From: Acrocarpospora macrocephala
GTDB taxonomy: Bacteria > Actinomycetota > Actinomycetes > Streptosporangiales > Streptosporangiaceae
Length of the DNA stretch: 64,000 nucleotides
Direction of reading: 5' to 3'
Assembly (NCBI RefSeq): GCF_009687865.1
Contig: NZ_BLAE01000016.1
Span: 1-64,000, forward strand
Shown: positions 33,661-41,816 of the stretch, one piece after another
How positions within the stretch are numbered: position 1 is the first letter of the stretch
Layout: each line of letters opens with the position of its first letter
The notes under the pieces: generated by a model
Seen by the model: only the letters and a program-made list of their open reading frames with translations
The model's database searches: none
What the model was told of the DNA's origin: nothing
Made by a program: the position numbers and the translations under genes

Positions 33661-35165
33661 GCGAGGGGCTTGGTTTTGCGGCGGGTCTGGCGGGAGCTTT
33701 CCAGGTGGCATTGGTAGCAGACTCCTTTCCAAGGACATGGGCCGCGCTGGAGGAGGGGGATGCCGCATTGGGCGCATGGGGTGCCGAGGTGCCTCTCCAG
33801 GTATCGCGGGCAGTCTTCTTCCGGGTAGATGGGTGAGGGGAACCAGAACGGGACGTTGAACTGGTCCGCGATCATCCGACCAGCCCAGGCTGCGACCTCC
33901 GCATCAGGCCATGGGGGTACCTGAGCGTTGAACAGCCGAATGTCGCCGCCGAGCCCGCGGAGGAAGCCCAAGCTCCGTTCGGCCGGTTTGCCGTCGGCGA
34001 GGACGATCGCGCTGAGCCAGACTCCCCAGCCTGTCGTGTCGCCGTCCCATAGGGCTTCGATCGCGATTGGCGGCTCGGTGAGCGCGGCGGCGGACTGGAG
34101 GACGTGTTTAGCTGGCAGATGGCGGAACTTGGCGATGGCCCGCTCCCACTCGGCGGGCCCGGGGGGATGGGCCGTCGCGACGTAGTGGCGGATCAGGGGG
34201 TGGGTCCGCAGTCTCCCGGCCTCGTCGAAGGCCAGCCCGCGACGGCGGAGCACGCTTGCCGCGTCAGCACCGTCTGGGAGCAACGACGAAACGTACACGG
34301 TGGCGACCCCGTGCGGAAGCCGGCTGAGCATGGACAGCAGGTGGCGGGCCGACGAGGTCATCAGGTGATCGTTCCAGGATGCCTCCAACGAAACCTCAAC
34401 GCTCAGCAGACGGTGGTCACCGGCTCCGCGTTTGAGTACACGTGTCTGCTCTGACCGCCAGCGCCGGGCCAGGGAGTCCAGGCTCTCCTCGCCGTGGAGA
34501 GCGTGGGCCAGCAACTCCACGGCGAGTGGCAAACCGCCCATTTCATCGAGCAAAGGATCGAGGGCCGGCTGGTCGAATCGTTCCCCGGCGGCCATGAGGA
34601 ACAGTTCCTTGGCGCTTTCCAGGCTGAGCTCGTCCAGGCTCACACGGTGAGCCGGTTGAACGCCGCCGGGCAGTTCAAGCCCGCGCATCGATATCAGCAC
34701 TGTGCTGTGCCGGGTCAGGTGGCCGAACAGCTCCTCACAATTGAGCTGATCGATCGACCATGGCGTTTCGGCATTGTCCAGGCACACAGCGGACGGCGTC
34801 GTTCTCAAACTTTCGAGGCAGGCTCCCAACAGGTCGTCGCCGGCAACGGAGAGACCCATGGCACGCGCCAACTCCGCGACCACCTCCGAGGCGTTCGCCG
34901 CGCCTTCGCAACGTACGAAATAGCGTCGTCTCCCGTAATGCGCCTCCACTTGTGGGTCATGCAGTGCGGCCAGCGTGAGGTTGGTCTTTCCGATGCCGGG
35001 CGGCCCCAGGACCACGGTGGAGCCTTCCACGAGGAGCTCGTCGACGACCGCAGACAGCACGGAATCGCGGCCGACGGTCGCCCGTGGCGGTGGCAGTTGC
35101 GAGGGCGCTCCCATGGACGACCCACGAATGGAAGTTGGCGCGACGGCGGCCGCCGCGACGTACAC
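33654..35165 (-). CDS. NB-ARC-type STAND NTPase with C-terminal zinc ribbon
   Basis: A 503-residue protein; GTG 35165 follows GGAGG at 10 bases. The Walker A motif GPPGIGKT is at 54-61, the Walker-B-like segment SAVCLDNAETPW near 125, and the GLPLAVELLAHAL motif typical of NB-ARC/AP-ATPases near 210. A winged-helix-like region follows (DEAGRLRTHPLIRHYVA). There is no TPR or WD sensor; instead the last ~50 residues carry four cysteines (PCAQCG, CPWKGVCYQC), a likely zinc ribbon. STAND NTPases act as oligomerising switches in defence and signalling. It lies 47 bases downstream of a small adaptor-like gene. Being flanked by IS remnants suggests a mobile defence locus. Confidence 0.8.
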   Translation of the reverse strand: MYVAAAAVAPTSIRGSSMGAPSQLPPPRATVGRDSVLSAVVDELLVEGSTVVLGPPGIGKTNLTLAALHDPQVEAHYGRRRYFVRCEGAANASEVVAELARAMGLSVAGDDLLGACLESLRTTPSAVCLDNAETPWSIDQLNCEELFGHLTRHSTVLISMRGLELPGGVQPAHRVSLDELSLESAKELFLMAAGERFDQPALDPLLDEMGGLPLAVELLAHALHGEESLDSLARRWRSEQTRVLKRGAGDHRLLSVEVSLEASWNDHLMTSSARHLLSMLSRLPHGVATVYVSSLLPDGADAASVLRRRGLAFDEAGRLRTHPLIRHYVATAHPPGPAEWERAIAKFRHLPAKHVLQSAAALTEPPIAIEALWDGDTTGWGVWLSAIVLADGKPAERSLGFLRGLGGDIRLFNAQVPPWPDAEVAAWAGRMIADQFNVPFWFPSPIYPEEDCPRYLERHLGTPCAQCGIPLLQRGPCPWKGVCYQCHLESSRQTRRKTKPLAE

Positions 35166-35212
35166 ATGAATGTCGCCTCCGGCGATGACGTTGTCGAAAT
35201 CGACCAGCGACC

Positions 35213-35650
35213 TCAGTGTTTTGGGTCCAGCCCGCCCGCCTGAACGTCGGTGATGGTGATCCCACCCACGGTCTCGACGTCGCGGGCACGGACGCCACCA
35301 TCGATCCGGCGGATCTCCAGGAACTCGGCCTTCACCCGGGCGAGGTCGACACCGGCGGTGGACGCCGCCTTCGGAGCCTCGTGCTCGATCTCTTCGAGCA
35401 GTGCTTCGGCGAGCCGCACCAGTTCCGTATCGGCCCCCGCGCCGACGAGTAGCTCAGACAGAGCAGCCTGCCGCGTGGCGGATCGCGGCTCCGCCTCCAG
35501 GGCCTCAATGTCGGCCTCGGCCTCGGGGTGCCTGGCTCTGACGGCGGCCTTGAGCTTGCCGTAGAGGTCTGCAATGGCAAGTGTGGCAACGCTGGTGACA
35601 CCTGCCTCGGCGCCCGCCACCAGCACGGCCGTGATCGGATCCATCTTCAC
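35213..35650 (-). CDS. small adaptor-like companion of the STAND NTPase (bRHIM-family type)
   Basis: A 145-residue protein. The N-terminal ~100 residues (DPITAVLVAGAEAGVTSVAT, then LAIADLYGKLKAAVRARHPE, RQAALSELLVGAGAD and RLAEALLEEIE) match the helical region of small actinobacterial proteins that accompany STAND NTPases and end in a RIP-homotypic-interaction-like motif. Here the tail is instead GGVRARDVETVGGITITDVQ, where VETVGG could be a divergent such motif. It has an upstream position and 47-base spacing to the NTPase gene. Expected role: signalling adaptor in a conflict system. The family match is from memory. Confidence 0.55.
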   Translation of the reverse strand: MKMDPITAVLVAGAEAGVTSVATLAIADLYGKLKAAVRARHPEAEADIEALEAEPRSATRQAALSELLVGAGADTELVRLAEALLEEIEHEAPKAASTAGVDLARVKAEFLEIRRIDGGVRARDVETVGGITITDVQAGGLDPKH

Positions 35651-35743
35651 GTCCTCTCACCCGGTGTTGGCCCTCAGCGTAGCCGTTGTCGATTTCGCCG
35701 ATCAGCCAGCTCCGGCCGATGATCTAGCTAGTGGTCGCGCCCG

Positions 35744-35890
35744 TTAATTCGTCGGGGGTGGCGGGTCGAGCCAGGCCGTAGTGTCGCCCAGGTAGAGGCC
35801 GCAGGCGCAGTCGAGGGCTTCCTGCTCCGGGTAGCCGCTGGGCAGGACGGACTTCTCGTAGTCGTCGTGGCTGGCACGGACGCTGCGTCA
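35744..35890 (-). pseudogene. C-terminal fragment of an unrecognised protein
   Basis: The minus-strand frame VRASHDDYEKSVLPSGYPEQ then EALDCACGLYLGDTTAWLD ends PPPPTN-stop (TAA at 35744-35746). It is clearly coding in texture and is joined upstream to a transposase fragment at ~35890, which must have cut the gene. Confidence 0.4.
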
Positions 35891-36309
35891 CGTCCCGGCC
35901 GTCTGGGTGCGCAGGCCGCCGCGTGACGGCGTCGTTCAGGTGACGGTGCCAGCGCATGATCGTGTCCGGGCGGACCAGCAGAGTGAGCTGCCGGAGCCTG
36001 GCTGCCGACAGATGATGGAGCAGGCCAGCGAGACGGACCCGCTCAGCCGGGATGAAGACGGGCTTGCCCACCTGCCTACGCAGCACCATCACTTGATGCC
36101 GGAGCACCAGGATTTCAATTTCTAGTGTCGCGGTCACTCCTGGGTAGCAGCCGCATAAAGGAGAAGGTGTTCGTCACGGCGAGGTAGGCCAAGCGCACCC
36201 AACATGGCAGACGACCATCATGCCGTTTTGACACATCCCCAGCGGCTTCCCTGGCCGGAGCATGCAACGCCCGATCATGCCTGCGACCTGCACGGATGAA
36301 TTATCGGCA
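35890..36309 (-). mobile_element. IS left end with N-terminal transposase fragment
   Basis: On the minus strand a terminal repeat (TGCCGATAATTCATCCGTGC, from 36309) is followed by LAYLAVTNTFSFMRLLPRSD and, after a frame change, EIEILVLRHQVMVLRRQVGK to LLVRPDTIMRWHRHLNDAV. This is the N-terminal third of the same transposase family as at 29.8 kb; the catalytic domain is lost. Confidence 0.75.
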
Positions 36310-36424
36310 CTCACAATGCCAGCAGGGCGCATGACGCGGTGAAGACTACTCAGAGTGCCGACTAATTCGCTCTGAGTCGATTCCGATGGCTATGCTGCCT
36401 TGCTGAGACGTCCCGAAGGCTGGG

Positions 36425-39019
36425 GTGAGGCAGGTGCGGCGCGCTAACCGCGTCAGGTGGATCGTGATCGCGGCCAACGTGCTGACGGTGCTCGTCGCGG
36501 TGACGACGAACGTCGCCACCAGCGTCCTGCCCGAGTCGTGGCGGCCCTACCTCTGGCTTGCCTGGCCGGTGCTGATCGTCCTAGTGCTGGCTGGGATCCG
36601 GCTCGTGGTGGTCGAGTATTGGGCCAGCGATGGCCACGGAGAGGCCGCCCCGTCGGAGCCGCCCCCGTCCAGCAGGGCGGACATGATCGCGCACGTACGG
36701 GAGATCTGGGTCGACGGCGTTCTGGCCAACAATCTCTACCGGCGAACCGTCATCGAGCTCGGCCTGGAGAAGCGGCCTGACATGTTACGCCGCCCCTGGG
36801 ACGTGCTCCTGGAGACGCCGAGTGAGGCACCGCGCCGCCTGGAGGTGACGACCACGGTCCGCGATGTCGCCGAGCGGCATCGGGGCCTGCTCATCCTCGG
36901 CGCCCCTGGAGCCGGCAAGACGACCATGCTGCTCGGTCTGCTGGAGGAACTGCTGGCCCGGGCCGACGCCGACCTGGGCCGGCCCATTCCAGTGGTCTTC
37001 CCGCTCGCCGGCTGGGCGGCCAGCGGCAAACCTCTGACCGAATGGCTCGTCGACGAACTGTCCGGCCTCTACGGCGTCCCCCGCGAGGTCGCTGCCCACT
37101 GGGTGCGCCGCGACCAGATCCTCCCGCTGCTGGACGGACTGGACGAGGTCGCGCTAGACCGCCGCCTCGCATGCGCTAAAGCGATCGACGCCTTCCACGC
37201 CGAGAACCGCCTGCGGCCGCTCATCGTCACCAGCCGCCTCACCGACTACGACGCCCTAGGCCTGCGCCTGTCACTAGGCGCAGCGCTCACGGTCCAGCCG
37301 CTGACCCGGGTGCAACTCGAGGACTACCTCGACTGGTTCGGCGAGCCCCTGGCCGGACTACGGGCAGCGCTCGACCGCGATCCCACGCTGCCCGAGCTGC
37401 TCCAGACGCCATTCCTACTCAGCGTGGCCGTCCGGACGTACGAAGGGCTACCCGCGGCCGACGTCGGCACCGGGGAATCCCTGGCCGACCGGCGGTCCCG
37501 GCTGCTGACCGGGTTCGTGGACCGAGCCCTGACGCGCAAACCCGGGCAGGCCCGAGTCGCGCCCGCGGACGCGGTCCGCTGGCTCGCGTTCGTCGCGCGC
37601 GCCCTCGGCCGACGACTGGAGACGATGTTCTTCCCCGAGTTCGTCAGCGTCCTGTGGCTGCCGCCCAGGTCTCGGCGACTGGTGACGGTGGTGACCGGAG
37701 TCCTCTCAGGCGCGCTCATCGGCGCGATGGCCGGCATGATCGTCGCACTGATCTTCGGCGCTTGGGCCGGGGCGGTCGTCGGGGTGGCGGGTGGGGTCAT
37801 CTGGTCGGCGAAGCTGGGCACGACCAACCATCCATCGCCGCCCTCCTACTGGGGAGGTCTGCAGATACGCGTCCGAGGGGCGGTCTTGGCCATAGACATC
37901 TGGGACATTATCACGGTCGGTGTCCTGGGCGCGGTCGCCGGCCTCGTGACCGGAACGGTGGTTAGCCTCATCAGCGGTGGGCCGGTGCTCGCTGGCCTGA
38001 CGACGGGAGCCACCGGCGGCGCGCTCCTCGCGCTGCCCCTGGCCATCGAGGAAATGAATCTCAGAGAACATTGGCCTAGCCTCAAGGAGGTCGGAGTCGG
38101 CGCGGACCTGCGAAGCTGTGTCCAGCTCGCGTGCGCGGTCGCCGTCCTGTTTGGCGGACCGCCGACCGCCGTCCTCACGGTCGTGTTCGGTGGCCCCGGC
38201 CTCCTGGCGGGCGCGCTCGTGACCGCGACGACGGGCTGCCTGTGCGGGGGCCGCGCCCTCCTGAACTACTCGCTGACACGCGTGGTGCTGGCACGCGCAG
38301 GTGTCGCGCCCACCAGATATGTGCCCTTCTTTGAGATCGCCGTCGCCCGCATGCTGCTGAACAAGGTCGGCGACGGCTGGATGTTCACGCACCGGCTGCT
38401 ACTGGAGTACTTCGCCGGGCTTGACCTGCCCGGCCTGAAGGAGAGCTACCGCAGGAAAAGTCTGCCGAGCATCGACCTGCGACCAGAGAACCTGCTCGCT
38501 GACACGCTGGCCGACGTGCGGAAAAACAGGCTGAACTACAACGAGTGGATAGACAGACTTGACTACAACGTGTGGATAGGCAGATTGGACTACGCCTTCT
38601 CCCGGCTCGCCTACACCAGGTCCGAGATGTCCACCGACGTCTGGGCCCCACAGACCATGAAGATCGTGTTCGAGATGGAGGCGAAGCTTCCCCCGGCCCG
38701 GCAGATGGCATCCGGTCTCTCTTACAGACTGTCTGAGGTCTCTACGGTGATAAACGCGTACGACCTGCTGGTGGCCTCCCATCACGCCCCGCTGTCCGCC
38801 GCCGCCGCGCTCCGGATCGGCGAGATCGTGACCACCTACCTGTCGGAGGCACCTGCCGCCCTGCGGTTCGCGCCGGGCAACAGCTGGCTCCTCAAGGCGA
38901 GAAATGCCCTCCGGACCGTTACGACCGCCACCTGCACGGCCGACGCGGCGAAGGCCTCCGCTCTGCTGGCACGGCTGGAAGGGCATGACCCTGACGTGGA
39001 TCGGGCCACCGCCCTCTGA
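36425..39019 (+). CDS. membrane NACHT-type STAND NTPase
   Basis: An 864-residue protein (GTG 36425; GTG 36434, preceded by GGTGAGG, is an alternative). Two N-terminal transmembrane helices lie at ~12-28 and 45-62. The NACHT ATPase follows: Walker A GAPGAGKT (159-166), the Walker-B signature LLDGLDEV (235-242), sensor-like TSRLTDYDA and QTPFLLSVAVRTYE. From ~410 to ~630 there are about six further hydrophobic segments (GVLSGALIGAMAGMIVALIF, GLVTGTVVSLISGGPVLAGL). The C-terminal region starts WMFTHRLLLEYFAGLDL, the usual post-NACHT HRLLLEYFA motif, then helical sequence without clear repeats. Such proteins are membrane-associated sensors, possibly defensive. It is bracketed by IS remnants. Confidence 0.8.
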   Translation: MRQVRRANRVRWIVIAANVLTVLVAVTTNVATSVLPESWRPYLWLAWPVLIVLVLAGIRLVVVEYWASDGHGEAAPSEPPPSSRADMIAHVREIWVDGVLANNLYRRTVIELGLEKRPDMLRRPWDVLLETPSEAPRRLEVTTTVRDVAERHRGLLILGAPGAGKTTMLLGLLEELLARADADLGRPIPVVFPLAGWAASGKPLTEWLVDELSGLYGVPREVAAHWVRRDQILPLLDGLDEVALDRRLACAKAIDAFHAENRLRPLIVTSRLTDYDALGLRLSLGAALTVQPLTRVQLEDYLDWFGEPLAGLRAALDRDPTLPELLQTPFLLSVAVRTYEGLPAADVGTGESLADRRSRLLTGFVDRALTRKPGQARVAPADAVRWLAFVARALGRRLETMFFPEFVSVLWLPPRSRRLVTVVTGVLSGALIGAMAGMIVALIFGAWAGAVVGVAGGVIWSAKLGTTNHPSPPSYWGGLQIRVRGAVLAIDIWDIITVGVLGAVAGLVTGTVVSLISGGPVLAGLTTGATGGALLALPLAIEEMNLREHWPSLKEVGVGADLRSCVQLACAVAVLFGGPPTAVLTVVFGGPGLLAGALVTATTGCLCGGRALLNYSLTRVVLARAGVAPTRYVPFFEIAVARMLLNKVGDGWMFTHRLLLEYFAGLDLPGLKESYRRKSLPSIDLRPENLLADTLADVRKNRLNYNEWIDRLDYNVWIGRLDYAFSRLAYTRSEMSTDVWAPQTMKIVFEMEAKLPPARQMASGLSYRLSEVSTVINAYDLLVASHHAPLSAAAALRIGEIVTTYLSEAPAALRFAPGNSWLLKARNALRTVTTATCTADAAKASALLARLEGHDPDVDRATAL

Positions 39020-39074
39020 CCACACTCGGTTTCGATCGCGCCCCAGATCATGGCGAAGCGACGGTCATCTCAAT

Positions 39075-39175
39075 GGAAGGCCGGATCCACCGCAGGACAG
39101 TACCCGGCGGGCTGATCAACGAGTACTACAGAGCCGCATAGCTGCACAGGAGAGAACCCCAGCTCAAGCCCCCGA
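39075..39175 (+). mobile_element. IS remnant: transposase C-terminus and right tip
   Basis: The frame EGRIHRRTVPGGLINEYYRA-A-stop (TAG at 39139-39141) is followed by a tip CCCAGCTCAAGCCC that also follows the transposase fragment ending at 62592. It belongs to a second IS family, related to the remnant at 15087. Confidence 0.6.
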
Positions 39176-39844
39176 ATGACGGGTTTTGAAGCGGTACACC
39201 TCAAAGAGCACGGAATCCCTGCCTCTCCCGAGCGTGCGCACACTGCGTGGGCCGACTTCCTGCGCAACCAGGCCGACGCATTACTAGCGTGCGATTTCTT
39301 CGAGGCCCGCACCCTGACCGGCGCTCGACTGTACGTCGTGGCAGTCATCGAGCACGCCACCCGCCGCATCCGCATCCTCGGCGCCACCGCCCACCCCACC
39401 GGAGCATGGGTCACCCAACTCGCCCGCAACCTCGTCATGGATCTCGAGGATTCTGGAAGCATGGCCGGATTCCTCATCCACGACCGGGACACCAAATTCA
39501 CCGCCGCCTTCGACGCCGTGCTCGCCGACGCCGGACTGCAGATCATCAAGACCGGAATTCGGATCCCGCGCATGAACTCGATCATGGAACGGTGGATCCA
39601 AACCTGCCGGCACGAACTACTGGACCGCACCCTCATCTGGAACAGGCGCCACCTACTCCGCGCGCTGCGCGAGTTCGAGACGTTCTACAACGGCCACCGA
39701 CCCCACCGAACGCTCCACCAGGCAGCACCGCTCCGCCCACTCCCCCAGCCAAGCGCCATCCGAGCCGGGATCGCCCCCCTCAACATTCGTCGGCATGATC
39801 GACTCGGCGACATCCTCAGGGAGTATCAACATGCGGCTTGGTGA
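39176..39844 (+). pseudogene. DDE (rve) transposase, N-terminally truncated
   Basis: A 222-codon frame holding the catalytic domain of the LRHQ-type integrase-core transposases: FLRNQADALLACDFFEARTL, VIEHATRRIRILGATAHPTG, FLIHDRDTKFTAAFDAVLAD, MNSIMERWIQTCRHELLDRT, and the end RRHDRLGDILREYQHAAW. Asp, Asp and Glu positions are kept. The first ~130 residues (HTH part) are missing because the frame joins another IS tip at 39175. The natural stop was altered by the intron insertion (AAW-stop instead of AA-stop). Confidence 0.8.
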
Positions 39845-39878
39845 GTAGCCGGGGGCATCTCAGCCCCCGGCTCTCGCA

Positions 39879-39912
39879 GAACCGGGCTTAAGCCTCTCGA
39901 CTTACCCGGCTC
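39879..39912 (-). ncRNA. group II intron domain V
   Basis: A 34-base hairpin with the conserved catalytic AGC triad near the start (GAGCCGGGTAAG) and complementary 3' arm (CTTAAGCCCGGTTC). This is the catalytic core hairpin of the intron ribozyme. Confidence 0.85.
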
Positions 39913-39915
39913 CCA

Positions 39916-41175
39916 TCATCCAGTCGTTTGTGGTCCCGGTCGGCAGAGCTGCCAGTGGACGAAACCCCCGGGGTAGAGCGCTGCAGCCCTGCCCAGTGCG
40001 TCTCGCGCTCGCATCCATCGGCCGCGGTACCGCTTGTACTTCAGCACGATCCACCGGACCAGGTAATCATTGATCCGGTTGAGGCTGGAAGCCAGAACGG
40101 ACGGATAGAACCGGCCGTAATAGTTGATCCACCCTCGTACGACGGCGTTGATCTCGTGTGCCAGATCCTTCAGGCTTGCCCCACTGCGCCGGTGCAGCCG
40201 CCAGGAACGGATGTGCGCGCGGACGCGTTTGGCGGCCTCGTCGCTGATGGCCGGGTTGAAGCTGAAGAAGTACACTCCGTGCTTCGTCCGGACCATCCGC
40301 ACGCGAAACCCGTACCCGAGGAAGGTGAAGGAGGTGTGTTCATAGGAGCCACGCCTCCTGCCGTCCTTGCAGTACACGATGCGGGTCTTGTCGGGATGCA
40401 GCTGCAGCCCCCCGCACGCCTCCAATCGCTGCGCGATCGCGTGCCATACCTGATGCGCTTCGGCTTCGCTCCGGCAGTGGACTACCACGTCATCGCAGTA
40501 CCGTTCGAAAGCGATGGCCGGATGCTCCCGGGCCATCCAGGCATCGAACGCGTAGTGCATGAACAGGTTGGCGAGCAACGGTGAGATCGCCGAACCCTGT
40601 GGGCTGCCGCGATCCCGGCTAACCAGGGTGCCATCCTGCCGTTGGAGCGGGGCCTTCAACCATCGCTCCACATACAGCAGGATCCACTTCTGGCCGGTGT
40701 GGCGGGCTACCGCTTTGAGAACCAGGTCGTGATCGAGATTATCGAAGAACCCTTTGATGTCCAGATCGATAACCCAGTCGGTCCGCCAGCAGCGTTCCCG
40801 GCACGCTCCCACCGCATCCAGCGCGCTCTTACGGGGCCGATACCCATAGGAATCGGGATGGAAAATCGTCTCCACCTCCGGCTCCAAGGCCATGGCCGCC
40901 ACCGTCTGCGCGATCCGGTCCGCGACGGTCGGCACACCCAGAACCCGGACTCCTTTGCCGCCCGGTTTGCCGATCTCCACCATCCGCACCGGCGGCGGGA
41001 AGTAACAGCCCGACGACATCCGATTCCACAGCTTGTACAGGTTTCCCTTCAGGTCCTGCTCGAACTGCTCGATCGACTGCCCGTCGACACCCGCCACACC
41101 TTTGTTCGCCTTCACCCTCCGATACGCCTCGTAAACCATGTGCTTGGAAATCTCAAACGACTTCGGTCCGCTCAC
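39916..41175 (-). CDS. ltrA: group II intron reverse transcriptase/maturase
   Basis: A 419-residue protein from GTG 41175. The RT fingers/palm motifs are in order: AYRRVKANKGVAGVDGQS, RVLGVPTVADRIAQTV, DSYGYRPRKSALDAV, VIDLDIKGFFDNLDH, GSPQGSAISPLLANLF, and the catalytic box RYCDDVVVH, where the usual YADD is YCDD. The maturase (X) domain follows with VVRGWINYYGRFYPSVL. There is no C-terminal HNH endonuclease, so mobility would rely on nicked or replicating DNA. It reverse-transcribes and helps splice its host intron. Confidence 0.93.
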   Translation of the reverse strand: MSGPKSFEISKHMVYEAYRRVKANKGVAGVDGQSIEQFEQDLKGNLYKLWNRMSSGCYFPPPVRMVEIGKPGGKGVRVLGVPTVADRIAQTVAAMALEPEVETIFHPDSYGYRPRKSALDAVGACRERCWRTDWVIDLDIKGFFDNLDHDLVLKAVARHTGQKWILLYVERWLKAPLQRQDGTLVSRDRGSPQGSAISPLLANLFMHYAFDAWMAREHPAIAFERYCDDVVVHCRSEAEAHQVWHAIAQRLEACGGLQLHPDKTRIVYCKDGRRRGSYEHTSFTFLGYGFRVRMVRTKHGVYFFSFNPAISDEAAKRVRAHIRSWRLHRRSGASLKDLAHEINAVVRGWINYYGRFYPSVLASSLNRINDYLVRWIVLKYKRYRGRWMRARDALGRAAALYPGGFVHWQLCRPGPQTTG

Positions 41176-41757
41176 CCGGCTCCTCCCGGCAGCGCCGGTT
41201 GACCACCGAACAGACCCAGATGACCCGTCCCCTTGGCTCCACCCGCGTTACCGGGCTTCATCGCTACTACGAGACGGTCCGCCCCCGTGCCCCGCGACGG
41301 TACTCCGCCTCTTACGGCGTGGACCGCTTGAGGATCTCCCTCTCGCCGCCACCCTGACGGGCCGGCGACAGTATCGGGGCGACAGGTTCCCACGTTCCGT
41401 GCAAGAGCCCAGGCCAGACTCGCGCCGCCTACATGCCGGACGCCGTCTGGGCAGTCGGCAGGCTCCCCCCAGACTTGTCCCGGAGCCCAGGTCCTGCCCC
41501 GGTTTCGACGCCACTGAAATCCGTTACGACACTTCATCAGCGGTTCGCTCTCGCTCGCCTTCCTGACCCACACCTGACGCGATCACGCCGCGCCTTTTCC
41601 CGCAGCGCTCACCACGAACGGCATTTAACCGACGCAGCCTGCGGTGGTTTGGGACCTCCCCCTGCAGGGCGATCCCGGAGGACCTACCTCCATCTCCTGC
41701 ACAGCACCGCTTCCAGAAGCTTCTAGGTCAACGCCTCCTTCAGCGTTCGTGGCACAC

Positions 41758-41793
41758 GACCTGGACGGATGAATAATCGGCACCGGCACACCG
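41758..41793 (+). repeat. IS right tip downstream of the intron
   Basis: Bases 41761-41793 are identical to 33173-33205. The identity stops beyond base 41793, which places the outer border of the IS right end here. The nuclease-like gene that follows begins (3' end) at 41817. Confidence 0.7.
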
Positions 41794-41816
41794 AGCGGCC
41801 CGCCGGCAAGCCAGGT

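Larger units (their letters stand above)
39840..41757 (-). mobile_element. complete group II intron
   Basis: The intron lies on the minus strand. Its 5' end is GTGTGCCACG (consensus GUGYG) at 41757. Domain V is recognisable at 39912-39879 (GAGCCGGGTAAG, a loop, then CTTAAGCCCGGTTC), and domain VI (GAGCCGGGGGC paired with GCCCCCGGCT) leads to the 3' end CTACTCACC at 39840. The reverse transcriptase gene occupies domain IV and stops three bases before domain V. Boundaries come from comparison with the empty site at 33.16 kb, so they are good to within a base. It is inserted in the right end of an IS. Confidence 0.85.
39176..41793 (+). mobile_element. 5'-truncated IS whose right end is split by a group II intron
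   Basis: The element keeps the catalytic two thirds of its transposase (39176-39842) and its right terminal repeat, but the repeat is displaced: the coding end ATGCGGCTT is at 39831-39839 and the tip CTGGACGGATGAATAATCGG resumes at 41761. Removing 39840-41757 restores a sequence that differs by a single base from the uninterrupted right end at 33161-33180. Confidence 0.8.
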
